DNA from: a virus | Length of the DNA: 30,661 nucleotides | Virus record (IMG/VR): IMGVR_UViG_3300024520_000343 | Span: 1-30,661 of that record | Strand: one strand, 5' to 3' | Part shown: positions 29,025 through 30,661 of the stretch, piece by piece | Layout: each line of letters begins with the position of its first letter | Position numbering within the stretch: position 1 is the first letter of the stretch | Position numbers and translations under genes: made by a program | The notes under the pieces: model-generated | Database searches by the model: none | What the model was told of the DNA's origin: nothing | The model's input: only the letters and a program-made list of their open reading frames with translations

Positions 29025-30293
29025 TTAGGCTACTTTAGAAGTACCTATAACAGCGAAACCGACCAGACTAGAGGCGCCTGAAATATCTATAAAGCCATCA
29101 CCTATGTCGTTTCCAATTTGTCTTAATTTTAATATCGTTGTAAATCTTTTTGCATTTTCTTTTATTTCAATAATTTTAAAAGCAATATTCCTTTCAATAA
29201 ATGAAGAGCCGAAGGCATGAGGTAAAGGTGTTACGGCATCGTCAATAGTAGCGTCACCGACAACAGGATAAAACTTAATATAAGGCTTAAGTCTTAATGG
29301 GTAGTCGATTAAGACTTGATCTAATAATTTTGAGTTTCTAACTAAAGACGTTTCAACCTCAACTTCCAATTCTATTTTAGGGAATTTAAACTCATTACTT
29401 AATTTACTTGCAATGGAGAGTTGAGTCGATTCGGTTGTAATAAAATCTAGACTTACAGTTTTTTGCTTATAACCATAGTCCTCGACATAATTAGTTTCAA
29501 CTGATGCCTGTTGGCCGACCTTAACAACGGTAAAAAGCCTTTGTTTCCCATCATTAAATTTATTAATTTTTAAAATGTTTTGTCGGCCTCTTTGAGAGTA
29601 TGGCCCAAACAATTCTAATGAGGCACCTGATGTAACATCCCTAGATTTAATTTCCATTGTGTCGGTTGAATCAATTATAAAAACTGAATTGGTTGCAATT
29701 AATAATTTTGCTAACCCATCACGAGTGGAAATATTATCAAATTTTGAACCATCATCAATTATAATGTCATTTGATGGATTTATTTTAGAGGCATCAAATG
29801 TTAAAACGGTTGTTATATCAGCCTTATTCAATATTTGTTCTAGGGCAGTTTTGGCAACGGTCCCATTATTAATAGTTCCCGCTGGAATCCTTGCCGTTCT
29901 AATAACCGAATCAAAAGATAAAACTCTAAAAGTTAATTCTTCATTTTCAAAATTTTCTCTCGTGCCCTCTTCGTTTATAAGGCCTCTAAAAACATCAACG
30001 GCACCATTAACATCATTATATTCGATTCTAACTTTCGTTAAGTCCCTACTATAAGTAAAGATAGACCTATGGTCGTGAATCTGTGAAAGGTAACCATCTT
30101 TATTAATCGCTTTAAGAGTTACGTCTCCATAATAAAAAACGCCTATGTCATAGTCCCCAGCGTCAATGCTTTTTCTCATCGAAGAGACACCGGAATCAAT
30201 AATTTTAGCAGAAACTTCTATTTCATCGGCATAAGTCGTGGCCGTTAATTTTGGAGTAAAATAGATTTTATAATGAATTGGAGTTATCGCCAT
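29025..30293 (-). CDS. Tail hub / baseplate protein (Tal-like)
   Basis: This 422-residue protein follows the distal tail gene (across the circle junction) and precedes the fibre gene, as expected of the tail-tip hub. It is strand-rich (LTATTYADEIEVSAKIIDSG, VRIEYNDVNGAVDVFRGLIN, LTFRVLSFDSVIRTARIPAG) with late LQQ/KLR-type strands (FTTILKLRQIGND). The ribosome site before the ATG is an AGAGGA core. The gp27-like fold is an inference from position and strand pattern. Confidence 0.6.
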   Translation of the reverse strand: MAITPIHYKIYFTPKLTATTYADEIEVSAKIIDSGVSSMRKSIDAGDYDIGVFYYGDVTLKAINKDGYLSQIHDHRSIFTYSRDLTKVRIEYNDVNGAVDVFRGLINEEGTRENFENEELTFRVLSFDSVIRTARIPAGTINNGTVAKTALEQILNKADITTVLTFDASKINPSNDIIIDDGSKFDNISTRDGLAKLLIATNSVFIIDSTDTMEIKSRDVTSGASLELFGPYSQRGRQNILKINKFNDGKQRLFTVVKVGQQASVETNYVEDYGYKQKTVSLDFITTESTQLSIASKLSNEFKFPKIELEVEVETSLVRNSKLLDQVLIDYPLRLKPYIKFYPVVGDATIDDAVTPLPHAFGSSFIERNIAFKIIEIKENAKRFTTILKLRQIGNDIGDGFIDISGASSLVGFAVIGTSKVA

Positions 30294-30661
30294 TTTATCC
30301 TCTTAAACGTGTGAAACTAATTCTAAACCACCGAGGTCCATTGGGTTAGTATAGATATTTTTTAAATATTTTAATCTATACCCTTTTATGACTTGAACCA
30401 ATTTTGCGTCTTTTAATCTAAATCCAGGGATTGCGGTTGTAAAATGTTTTGATTCATATCGTCCACCGCATGGATAAATGATAAAGGGTGACTCACTCTC
30501 CAAAAGAGTAATAGCCAGATCAATGTCGACATTATAAACGGAACTAGTAGGATAATTTTTAAACTTAATGGAATATCCCATTGTTTCGAGTGATTTTTGA
30601 ACACTATACCGCCCCGATAAAGTTTTTTTAGATCTTGAATTCCTATCTACACTAATTTTTG
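30254..30661. repeat. Right copy of the imperfect terminal duplication
   Basis: This aligns gap-free to 1-408 with 16 substitutions. It covers the start of the tail hub gene, the 9-bp spacer and the 3' end of the distal tail gene. The encoded protein is identical to the left copy; the differences are third-position or otherwise silent changes. Confidence 0.85.
30303..30661 (-). CDS. Distal tail protein, 3' part cut by the window edge
   Basis: These are the last 118 codons plus stop of the distal tail gene, reading in from beyond the window end. The residues are the same as in the complete gene at 50-886, including MGYSIKFKNYPTSSVYNVDI and the ending GGLELVSHV, despite twelve base differences. 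It is not a separate gene: joining the window ends restores one copy. Confidence 0.8.
   Translation of the reverse strand, partial: KISVDRNSRSKKTLSGRYSVQKSLETMGYSIKFKNYPTSSVYNVDIDLAITLLESESPFIIYPCGGRYESKHFTTAIPGFRLKDAKLVQVIKGYRLKYLKNIYTNPMDLGGLELVSHV

Noticed and set aside
30254-30661. True duplication of the distal tail gene
   Set aside because: The copy is cut exactly by the window end and gene order is continuous if the ends are joined, so circular closure is simpler.

Overview
The window is essentially one complete genome of a small, A+T-rich tailed phage with a long non-contractile tail (siphovirus-like). It is cut at an arbitrary point inside the tail genes. Bases 1-408 and 30254-30661 are homologous, so the genetic map closes to a circle of about 30,253 bp. 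The head genes are of the Mu-type set: a DUF935 (gp29-like) portal, a gpF-like minor head protein, a gpI-like protease/scaffold and a DUF1320 protein. A predicted lipoprotein with a clear lipobox also points to a Gram-negative host. The low G+C suggests a low-G+C host. Bdellovibrionota would fit, but this is a guess and nothing in the window proves it. I see no integrase, CI/Cro pair, transposase or tRNA, so the phage is probably virulent.

Late region, minus strand. From about 15.5 kb leftwards to base 1, and across the circle junction from 30.66 kb down to 24.7 kb, one long gene chain reads: ParB-like protein, small terminase, DNA methyltransferase, a small PGDYG-like protein, large terminase, portal, minor head protein, protease/scaffold with nested starts, decoration protein, major capsid, a strong terminator, four connector and tail-completion proteins, tail tube, tail chaperones G and G-T joined by a predicted -1 frameshift, tape measure, distal tail protein, tail hub, receptor-binding fibre, and then a block of short overlapping genes including a lipoprotein and small membrane proteins. 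Between tail tube and chaperone the chain is interrupted by an oppositely transcribed ribbon-helix-helix gene with a palindrome-rich leader.

Early and replication region. Rightward genes start at an extended -10 promoter near 15.74 kb. They encode two MKVKEL-type small proteins, two proteins with an identical C-terminal tail, an HTH protein, a DUF3768-like protein and small unknowns. Between 18.8 and 21.8 kb a minus-strand replication block encodes a winged-helix initiator with a phage C-terminal domain (Phg_2220_C type), a RecA/DnaB-fold ATPase, an unknown protein and a VRR-NUC nuclease. A candidate origin (three 14-bp iteron-like repeats beside a 28-bp run of pure A/T) lies inside the initiator gene. 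From 21.8 to 24.6 kb another rightward operon carries a RecT/Bet annealing protein, zinc-finger proteins and an NlpC/P60 endolysin. Hairpins mark most ends of transcription units, several with G-U pairs that show which strand is the RNA.

The most unusual points are the terminal overlap whose coding differences are all synonymous, the predicted frameshift site with its abutting hairpin, the regulatory island inside the tail operon, the 16-bp hairpin at 19.0 kb, the origin inside the initiator gene, and the lipoprotein/small-membrane-protein block.
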